Shown here piece after piece: positions 41,803 to 53,437 of a DNA stretch of 64,000 nt. The translations under genes and the position numbers were made by a program. The notes beneath the pieces are model-generated. The model had not been told where the DNA came from. It was given only the letters and a program-made list of their open reading frames with translations, and searched no databases. The DNA comes from Calendula officinalis. Taxonomy: Eukaryota > Streptophyta > Magnoliopsida > Asterales > Asteraceae. Each line of letters opens with the position of its first letter. Positions within the stretch are counted from its first letter, which is position 1. The DNA is taken from positions 32,821,966-32,885,965 of the forward strand of contig OY970830.1 in assembly GCA_963853835.1 (NCBI GenBank). Direction: 5' to 3'.

Positions 41803-43084
41803 ATCGCCACTTTTTTTGGAGTTTTTAATTAGCATAATTAGAGATATTTAATAGAGCAACTTAATTTGCTCATATCAATCTTATTGCCTACTTTCAAAAT
41901 TATAAGTTTCAAATGAAGATAAATGTAAATATGATGTGTAATGTGCATATAGATATATATGCAAACATATATGTACGTATGTATATGTAGGAGGTCGAGT
42001 CTATCGACTTTTGTTTTGTATTAACTTACATAAAGAGATTGATTCTCATACTTTTGTACGTATAAACATTTACTATTAAAAGTTTATACGCTAACCAAAG
42101 GCGATACCACGAATATTTTTAGAGGTGGGCATAATTTTGAGGTAAAAGTTAGATTCTCGAGTAAGGTTTTTTTTAAGGTCGAGTGGTAAATCAGATCAAA
42201 ACAATTTTAGTTTGAATAAATTGTATCGTAAACCAAATCAATTAAAATCAAAATCCACATTCTTAGTTATCTAGAGATTAAAAATTCTGAAATTTAGCAA
42301 TATGAAAAAATGAAATAGTAGTACAAAGTTTTATAATGGTAATTTCGTATATGAAGTTTGTATTCTTAATCTATATTCGTATTCAGTTTTGTTATAAATT
42401 TTAAATACTTTTTTTAAAGTGTTCATATATAGATTATGTGAACTAATATCTATCTAATTAGAATACACGTGTAACTAAATAAATGGGTAAGCATGTCATT
42501 TTTGAAAAAATATGAAAAAATTAGTCAAGAGAAGAAAATTTTAATGGAAAATGGAGAAGAAAAAAGATAAACATGAAGCAAAGAAAAATGAGAACTTTTT
42601 TTTATATTAAAATCTGCATACTGAAGTTTCAAACTCACACACATATATTTCAAGATATCATGTGTTAATGTATTAGTTATCGCTCATATATTATACTATA
42701 TTATATTATTAATTAAGTTATGTGGGGAAAAACAAAAAAGAAAATAACCGACAAAAATTTTATACTAAACGAAAAAATTTCAAGGTGCAGTGGGTATCCC
42801 GCCCACCTCTTGGTATTGCCACTGACGCTAACTCACTTACGAAATATATAGGAATCTGCCCCGTCCTTGTGGTCGGGGGGATTCAAGTCTCATAATTGAC
42901 ATATGTAGTATTTAAGAGGATATTATGATTTATAGTAAAAAAAAAAAAAACTAACTAAATATTTTCATTAATCAACTAGACAAAGGCTTCAAAAAAAAAA
43001 CTCCTAATACAAATTCCATACTTGTATAAGAAAAACTTAAAGGTTCCTTTGGATTAATACAAGAGATTCAGCGATGTCGTTCAG
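41803..43084. other. Intergenic region between TGA and EPF2-like genes
   Basis: The two genes converge here. The only recognisable item is a possible SINE near 42840-42950, where 'cccgtccttgtggtcgggg', 'attcaagtctc' and an A-tract resemble the other SINEs in the window. Confidence 0.4.
42840..42951 (+). mobile_element. Possible divergent tRNA-derived SINE
   Basis: 'GGGGGGATTCAAGTCTC' resembles a B box, and 'cttgtggtc' matches the copy at 49394-49510. It ends in 'aggatattatgatttatag' and an A-run of about 13. The 5' half is too diverged to define. Confidence 0.35.
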
Positions 43085-43749
43085 TTAGAATGAAGGAACA
43101 TGGTAATATCTACCGTTACAAAAGCATCTATAAATAACGGGACAAGATTCAGTCGCTAGACACTTGGAGCTTATCATCACCCGTTTGCAAGGAAAACACG
43201 GCCCACAAGCGTGCGAGCAATCAGGTATGCTTGACCCTGATTGAAACACTTCTATATTTTCTCCATCCTGCAAAAATATCACTCTTATAAGTCAAAGTCA
43301 AGCTTTGGATGGTTTGACTCTTAAAAGTCAAAGTAAGGGATGAACCTTGGTGTGCTTATGAATTTGTTGATCACCTTCAGTAATCTTTTCTCTGTATATA
43401 ACTGAAATACACAATAATAGTTACTAAAAAATTAATTTTTACGCGAACAAATGTTCAACGAATGTATAAGATGCATGTCATATATAAATTATCGTTCAAT
43501 ATCATACAAATGTGATATGATGAATTAATTTGCCACAAGATGCACAAAATGCATATACAAAATTTTTAAAAAATAGAAAAAAATAATCACTAGAAAGTAA
43601 TGCATGCATGCAGTTAGTTATTAAGATTATGAAATGATGATTTTGCTCTTACAATGATGAGGATGAAGACTTTGACAATGGTTAAGTGTCAAGAAAACAA
43701 TCATGGCAAAAAACCAAGTATGGGATCGAAGTAAGTTGATGTGCTTCAT
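43085..43749 (-). CDS. EPF2: EPIDERMAL PATTERNING FACTOR 2-like secreted peptide, three exons
   Basis: The exons are 43749-43653, 43401-43346 and 43267-43085, joining in frame to 111 residues (Arabidopsis EPF2 has 120). Exon 1 gives a signal peptide (MKHINLLRSHTWFFAMIVFL, then TLNHCQS). The mature region has GSSIPDCSHACGPCFPC, KRVMISSKC, ESCPVIYRCFC and NGRYYHVPS, with eight cysteines in the EPF pattern. The IYRCxCxGRYYHVPS ending and the KRVMIS stretch fit EPF2 better than EPF1 or STOMAGEN. EPF2 is secreted by early stomatal-lineage cells and acts through ERECTA-family and TMM receptors to limit stomatal density. Only the last exon makes a visible open frame; the first two come from splice reasoning, and their signal peptide supports them. 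No damage is seen. Confidence 0.87.
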
Positions 43750-44640
43750 TCTCTAAATTCTTTTGTGTAGGGTTTTCTACAAATCAAAATACAAGAAAAT
43801 GGTCAAAATTATGGAAGGAAAAAGAAGTCAAAGATTTGGTAGGAGGGTTTGAGAATTGAATAAACATGCACATTAATATATATGAAATGATGTATGGGTT
43901 CTTGAATTTAATGTTAGGTCTACATTTGATGCACTTCACATGATTCTTGGGCACACTTTTTGTTTTATACTTTAAATTTGAAGCTTTCACATGTTATTGT
44001 GAGTTCTCCCACAGAAAGGGAACCAAAAGAAGACCAAAAGTTTAACTTGAATTGGTACATGAAGAGATAGCATTACATAATGTTATAAATTTGGTCAAGC
44101 ATTCATGTCACATAGGCAATCTTCTACAATAGTGACAAACAAAGTGTGTAAATACTAAATAGACACATCCTCCTACCATGGTAATAATGTTTATGGAAAT
44201 GTATGTTTTTACCTTTTTGTGTTGATATGGTTTAGCATTATACGAATTGTATACGGCTTGTTCTCTTTCTTAAAAATTTCTTATAGGTTGTCCAAATGTG
44301 TATATCAATTTCAGGATTTTCAGCCAAAAATATGTCAAATGATGCAAATCTCTTCAAGTTTCGTGGGAAAACAACTATTTTAACATATAATATACCAAAA
44401 GTTCATTTTCAGCATTTGACGTATTTCTGGTCATAGTTAATATAAATGAATCATGATACTATAATAATACATAACCATTTCTGTGCACCCATACATGCCA
44501 GTGTAAAGAGTAGAATTACACATTTGCCTCTTCATCGATTTATGATATTGGTGTTCATCGATTATAGTCACGTTACAAGTTTTTGTTCGAATTACATGTA
44601 GTATGAACTAATTTTATTTAGTTTCAGAGTTTATAATGTA
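43750..44640. promoter_or_regulatory. Upstream region of the EPF2-like gene
   Basis: This AT-rich stretch must hold the promoter of the minus-strand EPF2-like gene. I cannot name any specific regulatory element. No repeat is recognised until the MITE at 44641. Confidence 0.4.
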
Positions 44641-44903
44641 CTTTCTTTGTTCCACAAAAAAATTCTTATTTCTCTTGGCTATAAGTTTTAAGGAGATAGT
44701 TAGTGGTGAGACAATTAGTAATAATTTTGATTAAAATGTAAAGTTAGTTTGGATATAGAGAAAAATAGTTAGTAGATAGTTATTGGTGAGTCCTTGGTAA
44801 TTACGGAGTATATTATTATTTTAATAAGTAGACCTCATCAATTTGAAAAATTAGAATTTTTTGTAGGACAGAGCATTGGCAACTTTTTGTGAGGCGGAGA
44901 GAA
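44641..44903. mobile_element. Degenerate Stowaway MITE
   Basis: TA then CTTTCTTTGTTCCACAAAAA opens it, and the decayed end 'tttttgtgaggcggagagaa' with TA closes it. The phrase 'ttttgtaggacagag' 30 bases earlier suggests a partial duplication of the right end. Inner words ('agttagtggtgag', 'tggagagaaaaatag'-like) match the copy at 59725. Confidence 0.5.
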
Positions 44904-45703
44904 TATATTTTATGGTTGGAATTTAAATGTAATTAACTTTTTTTTTTCTTTTTCTTTTTTTTTATAAAAGAATATATACATATAGAAGTGGAGACAGAGT
45001 TATTATAGGGTACGAGGCGGTATGGCCCGTGCGATGCACGGGCTTTATTCACGATAAAAAATCATTGGGATCACCTGCAAAGTATGAACAAATCAAAGTG
45101 TGTCAGAGGAAAATGTAAAGTAACAAAACATGAATGCTTATATTAACATAACATAAAACATGTTATTCATAACACATGCAACTACAAAGATATTCGTGCT
45201 TTGCCTTTTATAAGCACATCTATGGATAAATGATGTTATATATTCAAGCGATACCGGTAAATTAGTAGTACCTGAAAAGCAATATGTAAAAATTTATTAA
45301 AAAATGAATAATTTTGACTTATCTGTTTGTAACAAAAATTTAACATTTAATGAAAAAATAGTTTCAGTTTATGTGCTTCAACTAAAAGTTATTAAAATTT
45401 ATAATCAATTGATGTGTTTACAACAAAAAAATTATTAAAAAAAGGATAAGTTCAGTTTTTTTTTTCTTATTATGTTTATTTTCCTTTAAGGAAACATTAA
45501 CATTTAACATATATTTAAATTGTTTACTTGTAGAAATATACATTGGTTAGCTAAATTAAAACGGGGGCGTTTTTTGATTGGGCATAAGTTTGAGATGATG
45601 AGGTTTTGTGAGATGAAGATTTTAAGGTTAGTAGATTTTGTTCGGTATTTTTAACATGTTGTCTTTTTTGTGGTTTGATCATGTATTGAGAGAATGTAGA
45701 TAT

Positions 45704-46164
45704 GCGTCTGGTATTTTTGCTTTGTGATGGTTATTTGGTACACCGCATTCAACTTTGAGCCCATATCTGCATGTCAAAGTCAAACATTGAAGTTAATCAA
45801 CTTTGAAATTGGTCAGATCGGGTCGGGTAAAAAATTTACATACCCTAGATAGCCAATGTATCCACCATAAAACTCAAAAGGCAATCCTTGATAATCTTTT
45901 TCATCATAACGAATAGAATGAAGCTCCTGATAGAAAAAAGTGTGACATGTCAGCAAAAATTAATCCATAGAAATATTAATTTTAATAATAAATTAGTGAA
46001 TCTTTCTTATCTTACATTATTCATATAATGCAAGAAACCATCTTCTAAAAATGTGGTTGTTGTTAACCCGTGACCATCTTAAACTGAAATATGACCTCCA
46101 CTTGTATCTGTAACTTCACTGGAAAATAGAATCTTACTTTATCATGCCTTCCAAAAAGATGATT

Positions 46165-46215
<51 letters not shown>

Positions 46216-46335
46216 TAAACTTGTAACTAAAAACGAATTAGGATGCTATTCAAACCTTGGGTCTGGCAATTTGAATGTTATCTGCTTCCATAGAGATCCA
46301 CTTTTTCCACCCATAAATGAAAACCTTGCTCTTTT
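45704..46335 (-). pseudogene. ADCS: Aminodeoxychorismate synthase (ADCS) gene fragment with an in-frame stop
   Basis: Four exon-like pieces with usable splice sites, in transcript order, are 46335-46256 (RARFSFMGGKSGSLWKQITF), 46118-46016 (EVTDTSGGHISV, stop, then DGHG...FLEDGFLHYMN), 45926-45844 (ELHSIRYDEKDYQGLPFEFY and GGYIGYLG) and 45766-45704 (GYGLKVECGVPNNHHKAKIPDA). These fit the linker and start of the PabB part of plant ADCS, which makes aminodeoxychorismate from chorismate for folate. A TAA replaces a Glu codon in the second piece, the similarity breaks off after PDA, and the first and last parts of the gene are absent. It cannot encode a working enzyme. Confidence 0.7.
46169..46215. 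repeat. (ATA)n microsatellite
   Basis: About 15 ATA/TAA units lie between the first and second exon-like pieces of the ADCS fragment. Confidence 0.95.
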
Positions 46336-48285
46336 CTGTATAATAAGCATGAATTTAGTAGATATATTTGACCCGTTTTCAAACCAGCCCGTTTTTACAC
46401 CTCTACTTTGTTACTTGTTTATAGCAAGAGATAAACCTTTTCAGAAATACATGAATGATGAATTAATTGGATTACGGATTCTCTTCAAAACATTAATTTG
46501 ACATAAACTCATAAACAAAATTCCGATACACACCTTAATTAACTTAAGCCATAATAAACGCCAACAACCCTAACCCCTAAATTCAAACCAAAACATGTTT
46601 GCTTGCTAAAATTAAAGATTGATACGCAAAAAAAACTTAATTAAAAACATTTGCTTAAAACATACAACAGTAACTAATTTTTGTATGTTTGATTCACTCA
46701 CGTGCAGTTAAATTTGGGCATGAAATGTATAGAAATATGATCAAAATTATTTAAAAAAGGTACCTTGAGATTGTTTTGAGATTGAAATTGAAGTTGAAAC
46801 CCACGATTATTGAGTAGCTGTAAAAGTAAATCTAGACATAACAAAACCTCATCAAAGTTCATGTTTTATAAACCTTAATTAAGAATAACATATATATTAT
46901 TGCAGTTTTTGCTCCCAAAATTAAACCTTAATTAAGAATAACATATATATTATTGCAGTTTTTGCTCCCAAAATTAAGCATCTGCAATTGAAAGTCGGAG
47001 TAAAATTGAAAGCATAAACTCTAAATGTAGAGAGGGACTTACCGCTCGGAGTTGGGGTCGGAGAAGAAGATGAATGCAATTAGTTGTATCTCAAAATTTG
47101 AAACCCAAAATTAACCTGTGTTGTATAATCCATCGTGATATATAGAAATTAATTTTGTATAACTGGTTTTAATGGAATTTAAGTCAATCTTTATTTCTTT
47201 ATTCTATGGTGATGATGTGTGGCAATTGAAACGATTTGCATTACCATCTATCAAATTCTTTATTGTGAATGTTGCAATTATTATTGCATAATATGGTTTC
47301 AGTTACTTTATGGAGTTTTAATGGAATTTGATTGTATTAATATCAAAATGAATGTAAAATATGGAATTAAAACATGAAATTTATTACAACTTCAATTTTG
47401 AAACTCATTTTTTATGTTAATATAGATATTAGAAAAATCTGAGTTTGTTAGAATTTTTAAAATTTAAGACAAATTGGTAGAGATAAAATTAAAGTAAAAA
47501 CTTGTGACTTTGATTGTGACCATCTCCATGCAAAAATTGATTGCATCGTTATGCTTAAGCATTGGTTGGTGAAATATGATTCAATGCGTAACGCATATTA
47601 CTATAGCATTGATTACTCCTTACCATAAAGACAACAAGTTCACGTGACTGACACATTTCAAATCTTATAAGATAGTAAGAAAGAAAGGGGTAAACAATAG
47701 TAGTAGAGACAAAGTACAAACACTCAAAATGATTCAGCTTGTTTCACACTTTCTGTCAAAATATGTGTAATGGTGACGGAATTCATATTTTGTTAACAGT
47801 GTCATATTATTTTTTTCTCTCAAAACTAAACATATGATCAAATCACTATGGTGGTGACAAAATTTACAATAATTTATCATCAACGCATAAAATACAACAC
47901 ATTATGAATAATACAATAAATACCCCTCTCACAAAAGTCTGATCGCCTGAGTGACCAAACCCACACGAAAAATGGAGGGGGGAGGCGTCCTCTTTGGTCA
48001 CATTATGGGAGGGACGTGGTCAGGTGTGGAGTGACTGCAAAGTCATGATCACCCATTACGGGTGGTGTTAAATGACGGCATTGCAATTCCCTTTGGTTGA
48101 CCCGATGTTGTAAACACGCTTTAACGAAGAAAGTACCCGTGTTCACATATGCAACGGGCTAAAGAGATGTCAAATGATGAATTATTTTTTTATACATGCT
48201 TCATGTTGCTTCTGCTGCCATAAAAATGGGCGGGATGGGCTGGAATGACCCGTCAAGAAATTTTAACTTGGTTTTAATAGAATAC
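46336..48285. other. Intergenic region of unclear origin
   Basis: I see no complete gene. A direct repeat of about 54 bases ('aaccttaattaagaataacatatatattattgcagtttttgctcccaaaattaa' type) occurs at 46872 and 46923. A GC-richer stretch at 47940-48110 is unidentified. Confidence 0.4.
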
Positions 48286-48288
48286 TTA

Positions 48289-49166
48289 GGGGGTGTTTGG
48301 CTCAATGTAATCCTCCGTAATGTAATTGAAATCGGTTGTATTTGAATTCGGTTGTAATTGAATTGGGTTGTAATTGAATTGGGTTGTAATTGAATATGCT
48401 TACGCGTTTGGTTACCAAAATTTTGAGTTGTAATTCAAATCAATAGTTATGACTTTTTTTAAAAACTTTTTTAAATTTTTTTTCAAAATTTTATTATTTA
48501 TTATTTTTTTTATTTCTTTTATTTTTAAATTTTTTTTATTATTTGTTTACATTTAAAAAAAATAAATAGTTTTTATTTTTTCTATTTTTTTCTATTTTTT
48601 TAAAAAAATTTAAAATTTTTTAATTTATTAAAAAAAATTATTTTTTTTAATTTTTTTAAATTTTTTTTAAAAAAATTTTAAAATTTTAAAAAATTTTAAA
48701 ATTTGTTAAAATTTTTGAAAAATTTTAAAATTTGTTTAAAATTTTTAAAAAATTTTAAAATTTGTTTAAAATTTTAAAAAAATTTTAAAATTTTTTTAAA
48801 ATTTTTTAATTTTTTTTAAATTTTTTTAAATTTTTTTAGAATTTTTTAAAATTTTAAATTTTTTTTTAATTTTTTAAATTTTTTTAAATTTTTTTTAAAT
48901 TTTTTAAATTTTTTTAAATTTTTTAATATTTTTAAACGATTTAAAAATCTGAAGGATATAAAATATTCAAAATTTGTTAGTTTACAAAAGGACCGTAATT
49001 GAATTCTTAGGGTTTTGGGACGGAATTCAATTACAACGAATATCGTAATTCGAAATTACGTCGTAATTGAATTACGAAAAAAAGTGTTCATCCAAACGTC
49101 CTCCGTAATGTAATTGAATTACAATTACGGAAGATTACGGATGATTACGTCAAAACAAACGGGGCC
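48289..49166. mobile_element. PIF/Harbinger-like element with an extreme A/T core
   Basis: The outer ends are GGGGGTGTTTGG on the left and CAAACGGGGCC on the right, flanked by TTA on both sides (48286-48288 and 49167-49169). Inside each end 'aatgtaattgaatt' and 'ttacgg' words are arranged as inverted repeats. The core (about 48460-48950) is almost entirely A and T runs such as TTTTAAAATTTTTAAAAAAT. Confidence 0.65.
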
Positions 49167-49169
49167 TTA

Positions 49170-50077
49170 GTGTGCTAAGTATGATTGTTTTGAATAAAAT
49201 GATCGAGGTTTCATGCCTTAAAAATACACTATCCAATTCATTCAGCCCATTAAAGCCATTTAAAATGGACACGTGTTAAATAACGGGTAAAAATAAGTGT
49301 TAAAATGGTTGCATTAAATTGACATTACCCATCTGAAAAATTAAAATTTTTAAACAAATAATTAGTGTACCAAGTATTAATAGAAATGGAGAAATTTTTT
49401 TTTTTTTGAAATCCTAATCTACTACTCCTAATAACCTATGTTCACGACGGGACTCGAACCCTGACCACAAGGTCAAGAGGAAAATATCTGCTAGGCCAAA
49501 GGCCCTTTGGTGGAGAATATGTTTTATTTTGATAATAATCTAATCTAACTTTTTTGATGATGTGATTTAATGGAGGTTATATGCATTAATGATACACTCT
49601 GGGTTACATTTAATCCGGATTTAAGCTAATTCTAATGATAACCCGTCAAGATAAAACATAGCCCTAGCAGCGCAATTTATTATTCGTTTGTTTGGCTCTT
49701 CAATGTAAAGAAGAGCTTTTGTTTATGTAAGTTTATTAAACTTATTAAATGAAAACAAAATTTATTATTTATTTCACCTCAATACCGGCTAAGGGCCATC
49801 GAGTGCAGACTTGAATGACTCTATAAAAACTTCCGGAAGCAATTAGTTGTGCATCAGCTATTCAGCCACACAAGATATAGAATCCTTCACCTATAGCAAA
49901 AGACACAAGCATGTCAAAATTAGGAACATAGTCGGTCCTAGCGAACCTAAAAAGCCGGTCCCAGAACACTATGTTAAAGCCTAGACGTGAGAGGACCAAT
50001 ATGAGACTGATGGTCCTAATCGGGCTTGATCCTAAATTTAATGTATTTTTTTAGTATTTTTATTTAGATAATTAATA
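49170..50077. other. Intergenic region with one SINE
   Basis: The only recognisable item is the reverse SINE at 49394-49510. The remainder is unassigned. Confidence 0.4.
49394..49510 (-). mobile_element. tRNA-derived SINE, copy 2 (reverse)
   Basis: On the minus strand it reads CCAAAGGGCCTTTGGCCTAG, then GGTCAGGGTTCGAGTCCCGT and a tail ending in about 13 A. TGGAGAA flanks both sides (49387-49393 and 49511-49517). It shares the CCACCAAAGGGC start and the B-box region with the copy at 29487. Confidence 0.65.
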
Positions 50078-50390
50078 CTTCCTCCGTTTCAAAATAAGTG
50101 ATACACTTTTCATTTTAGGGTGTTTCAAAATAAGTGATACATTTTGAAAACTTACCATATTTGGTAAAAGGTAATGGGGACCACACCCACTAACTATCTC
50201 CTTTAATAAAGTGAAAAGACATATGTACCATTAATTTTACTTTTAAACATCATTAAATTCACTTTAATTAATATATGTGGGACCCATCATCTACTAACTA
50301 TCAAATTTAATCTAATTAACCTTCATTATTATATTTTGCCTCAAAAACTGTGAACTCTAATTTGTATCACTTATTTTGAAACGGAGGAAG
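50078..50390. mobile_element. Stowaway MITE (CTTCCTCCGTTTCAAAATAA type)
   Basis: The 313-bp element has ends CTTCCTCCGTTTCAAAATAA and TTATTTTGAAACGGAGGAAG, bordered by TA. It belongs to the same subfamily as the outer MITE at 59544-60140. Confidence 0.9.
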
Positions 50391-50667
50391 TAACATTTAT
50401 ATTATTAAGCTGGTATTAAGAGTTGAAGCAGTTTAATTTTAGAGCAAATTAAAAAAAAACTGTTATAGTAACATGGAAAATGAAATTAATTCTTCTCATT
50501 GACATGGAGCAGAGAAATGGAAATGAACTTTTGTTACGATAATATCATCGTTTAATAATTTTTATTGCTTCCAACATTTTTATATAATCAAAATAATAGA
50601 ACTGAAATTGAAGAAGACAAAATACTTGTTATGGAACAAAATCATTACTCGAAAAGCCTTGTTGATG

Positions 50668-50982
50668 ACCGAACCGAACCGAAAACCGAACCAATCCGAA
50701 AACCGATCGAAACCAAACCAAACCAAAACCGATAACATGTTATCGGTTCGGTTTCGGTTTAAAAATTCATCATATACGGTTTCGGTTCTATTGGTTTCGG
50801 TTTGGTTCGGTTGGGTCTTCTGAAAAGGATGAATATTTGGCCTATAAAACCAAACCGAAACCAAGACGTACGAAACCGAACCGAACCAAAACCGATAACA
50901 TGTTATCGGTTCGGTTTGAGTTTTAAATATTTATCGTTTGCGGTTTCGGTTCGATTCGGTTTTTGGACCGAGCTCACCCCTA
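50668..50982. mobile_element. hAT-like element of the CGGTTCGGTTT group, left end lost
   Basis: The right end is intact (GAGCTCACCCCTA) and the interior repeats CCGAACCGAA and CGGTTCGGTTT words, with two copies of CCGATAACATGTTATCGG. A left TAGGGGTG and a duplication of the flanking octamer ATTCATTA are both missing, so the element is truncated or diverged at its left side. Confidence 0.65.
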
Positions 50983-51044
50983 ATTCATTATCTAATTAAG
51001 ATGTTGAGATAATATCAGAAATTTGTATATTCTACCTATAAAAG

Positions 51045-53403
51045 TCGTTTGGTCTAACGAATGCCCCGGCAGCCTTTATGGACATGATGAATCGGGTATG
51101 TCGTCCTATGTTAGATAAGTCGGTTATTGTTTTTATCGATGACATCTTAGTGTATTCTAAATCCGAGAGCGATCATGCTTCGCACCTTCGTGAAATCCTT
51201 AATCTGCTAAGAAAAGAGAAATTGTATGCCAAGTTTTCCAAATGTGAATTTTGGTTACGCCAAGTTCAATTCCTTGGTCATGTGGTATCAGGTGAAGGTA
51301 TATCTGTCGATCCTTCAAAGATTGAGGCGATTAAGAATTGGGAAGTGCCCCGAAATGCTTCCGAGATCCGAAGTTTCTTAGGTCTCGCGGGTTATTACCG
51401 CCGGTTCATTAAAGATTTCTCTCGTTTGGCCGTGCCTCTCACGAGTCTTACCCGAAAAGATGTGAAGTATGAATGAGGTGAAGCACAAGAAAAAGCCTTT
51501 AGTATATTGAAAGACTGTTTGATGAATGCTCCCATATTGTCATTACCCGAAGGCGAGGAAGATTTTGTTGTTTATAGTGATGCATCAAAAATGGGGCTCG
51601 GGTGTGTTCTCATGCAGCGGGGGAAAGTAATTGCTTATGCTTCCCGTCAATTGAAGGAGTATGAAAAGAATTATCCCACTCATGATCTTGAGTTATCTGC
51701 CGTGGTGTTTGCATTAAAAATTTGGAGGCATTATTTGTATGGGACTAAGTTCCAACTCTTTACCGATCATAAGAGTCTCAAATACATATTTAGCCAGCAA
51801 TCATTGAATATGCGACAGCAACGTGCCATGGAACTCATAAAAGATTATAATTGTGAGATTTTGTATCATCCCGGGAAGGCGAACGTAGTTGCTGATGCTC
51901 TAAGTCGTAAGGCTTACCGTTCGAGTATGTGTTATGCAATGTCCTCCACTACATTGAAGTTTATTTTGCTTGATGATCTTAAGAAGTGGCAAGATGAGGC
52001 ATTAAAACCCGAGAATATTAAGAAGGAGAGAATGGTGAATTATGAGAAAGATTTAGAAGTAGATGGTCGAGGTGTCAGGGTTTTTAGTAACCGATTATGG
52101 ATACCGAAGATTGGAGAATTGAGAAATGATGTGTTGCGAGAGGCACATAGTTCAAAGTTCTCAATTCATCCGGGTATTAATAAATTGTACCATGATTTGA
52201 GGTTGGATTATTGGTGGCCGGGAATGAAGAAGGATATTGGGAAGTTTGTGCAAGAATGTAACGTTTGTGCACAAGTTAAAGCTGAGCATCAGAAACCCTA
52301 TGGGAGTTTACAACCACTTAGCATTCCTGTTTGGAAGTGGGAGGAAATTTCCATGGATTTGATTACTAAACTTCCAAGAACTGCTCGTCAACACGATTGT
52401 ATTTGGGTGATTATTGACCGTTTGACCAAAAGTGAGCATTTCCTCGCTATGAGGGAATCGGCACCAATGGATTCTTGGGCACAAGTGTATTTAGATGAGA
52501 TAATTGCTAGACACGGCGTTCCATTGAGAATTGTGTCAGATAGGGATTCCCGGTTTACTTCTAATTTTTGGGGAAGTATGCAGAAAGAGTTGGGGTCGAA
52601 AGTAGCTCTTAGTACCGCCTATCACCCTCAGACTGACGGGCGAACCGAGAGAACGATTCAGACTTTGGAAGACATGCTTAGGTCGTGTATTCTAGAATTC
52701 GGGGGAAGTTGGGATAAATATTTGTCGTTAGCCGAATTTTCATATAATAATAGTTATCACTCCTCAATTCGTATGGCACCGTATGAAGCGTTATATGGAA
52801 GAAAGTGTCGTACACATTTGTGTTGGCGAGAAGTTGGAGAAAAGTTGTTGGTGGGACCCGAGTTGATCCAAGATACTAGTGATAAGATTCGTATAGTTCG
52901 GGAAAGAATGAAAACGGCCCAAGATCGTCAAAAGTCATATGCGGATAAAAGGCGAAAGCCGATAGAATTTTCAGTAAATGATTATGTGATGTTAAAAGTG
53001 TCGCCATGCATGGAAGGGTGTCATGAGATTTGGGAAGAAAGGTAAATTGAGTTCTCGATTTATTGTCCCATTTAAGATCATAGAACGGGTCGGAAAGCAA
53101 GCTTATCGACTCGAATTACCAGAAGAGTTGGTGGGTATCCACAATGTGTTTCATGTTAGTTATTTGAGAAAGAGTCTCGGGGAGCATGATGAAATGGTAC
53201 CATTGACCGAAGTCAAAGTCAACGAGAAATTGAGGTATGTAGAGGAACCGGAAGAAATAATTGACCAAAAGTCGGTCAATCTCAAGAATAAGGAAATCCC
53301 GTTAGTATTAGTGAAATGGAAACATCATAGGGGCCCGAATTGCACATGGGAAAGAAGGGAGGATATGATTGAGAAGTATCCATTCTTGTTCAAGTCAAAC
53401 TAA
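51045..53403 (+). pseudogene. 5'-truncated Ty3/gypsy chromodomain polyprotein (RT, RNase H, integrase, chromodomain)
   Basis: The reading frame begins inside reverse transcriptase (FGLTNAPAAFMDMMN, then VFIDDILVYS with the catalytic DD pair). RNase H follows (VVYSDASKMGLGCVLMQ, FTDHKSLKYIF), then the integrase zinc finger (HPGINKLYHDLRL and CNVC), its core (MDLITKLP, IVSDRDSRFTS, YHPQTDGRTERTIQ) and a C-terminal chromodomain (IPLVLVKWKHH, TWERREDM). The chromodomain points to a chromovirus, perhaps Tekay/Del. There are two lesions. A TGA stop replaces a Trp codon at 51474-51476. A duplicated CATG at 53005-53012 shifts the frame, so the last 125 or so residues continue in another phase. Gag, protease and the 5' LTR are missing. 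It is a dead copy but keeps most of pol. Confidence 0.9.
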
Positions 53404-53437
53404 TTTCGGGACGAAATTCTCAAAAGGAGGAGGTAAT

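Larger units (their letters stand above)
45013..46335 (-). mobile_element. Helitron-like 3' end with a captured ADCS gene fragment (5' end unresolved)
   Basis: On the minus strand the hairpin GCCCGTGCATCGCACGGGC is followed by CATACCGCCTCG at 45013 and then T. The hairpin and about 165 adjoining bases match the + strand element ending at 21397. Four exon-like pieces of an aminodeoxychorismate synthase gene lie upstream on the same strand. I cannot define the other end, so the given span covers only the terminus and the cargo. Confidence 0.5.
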
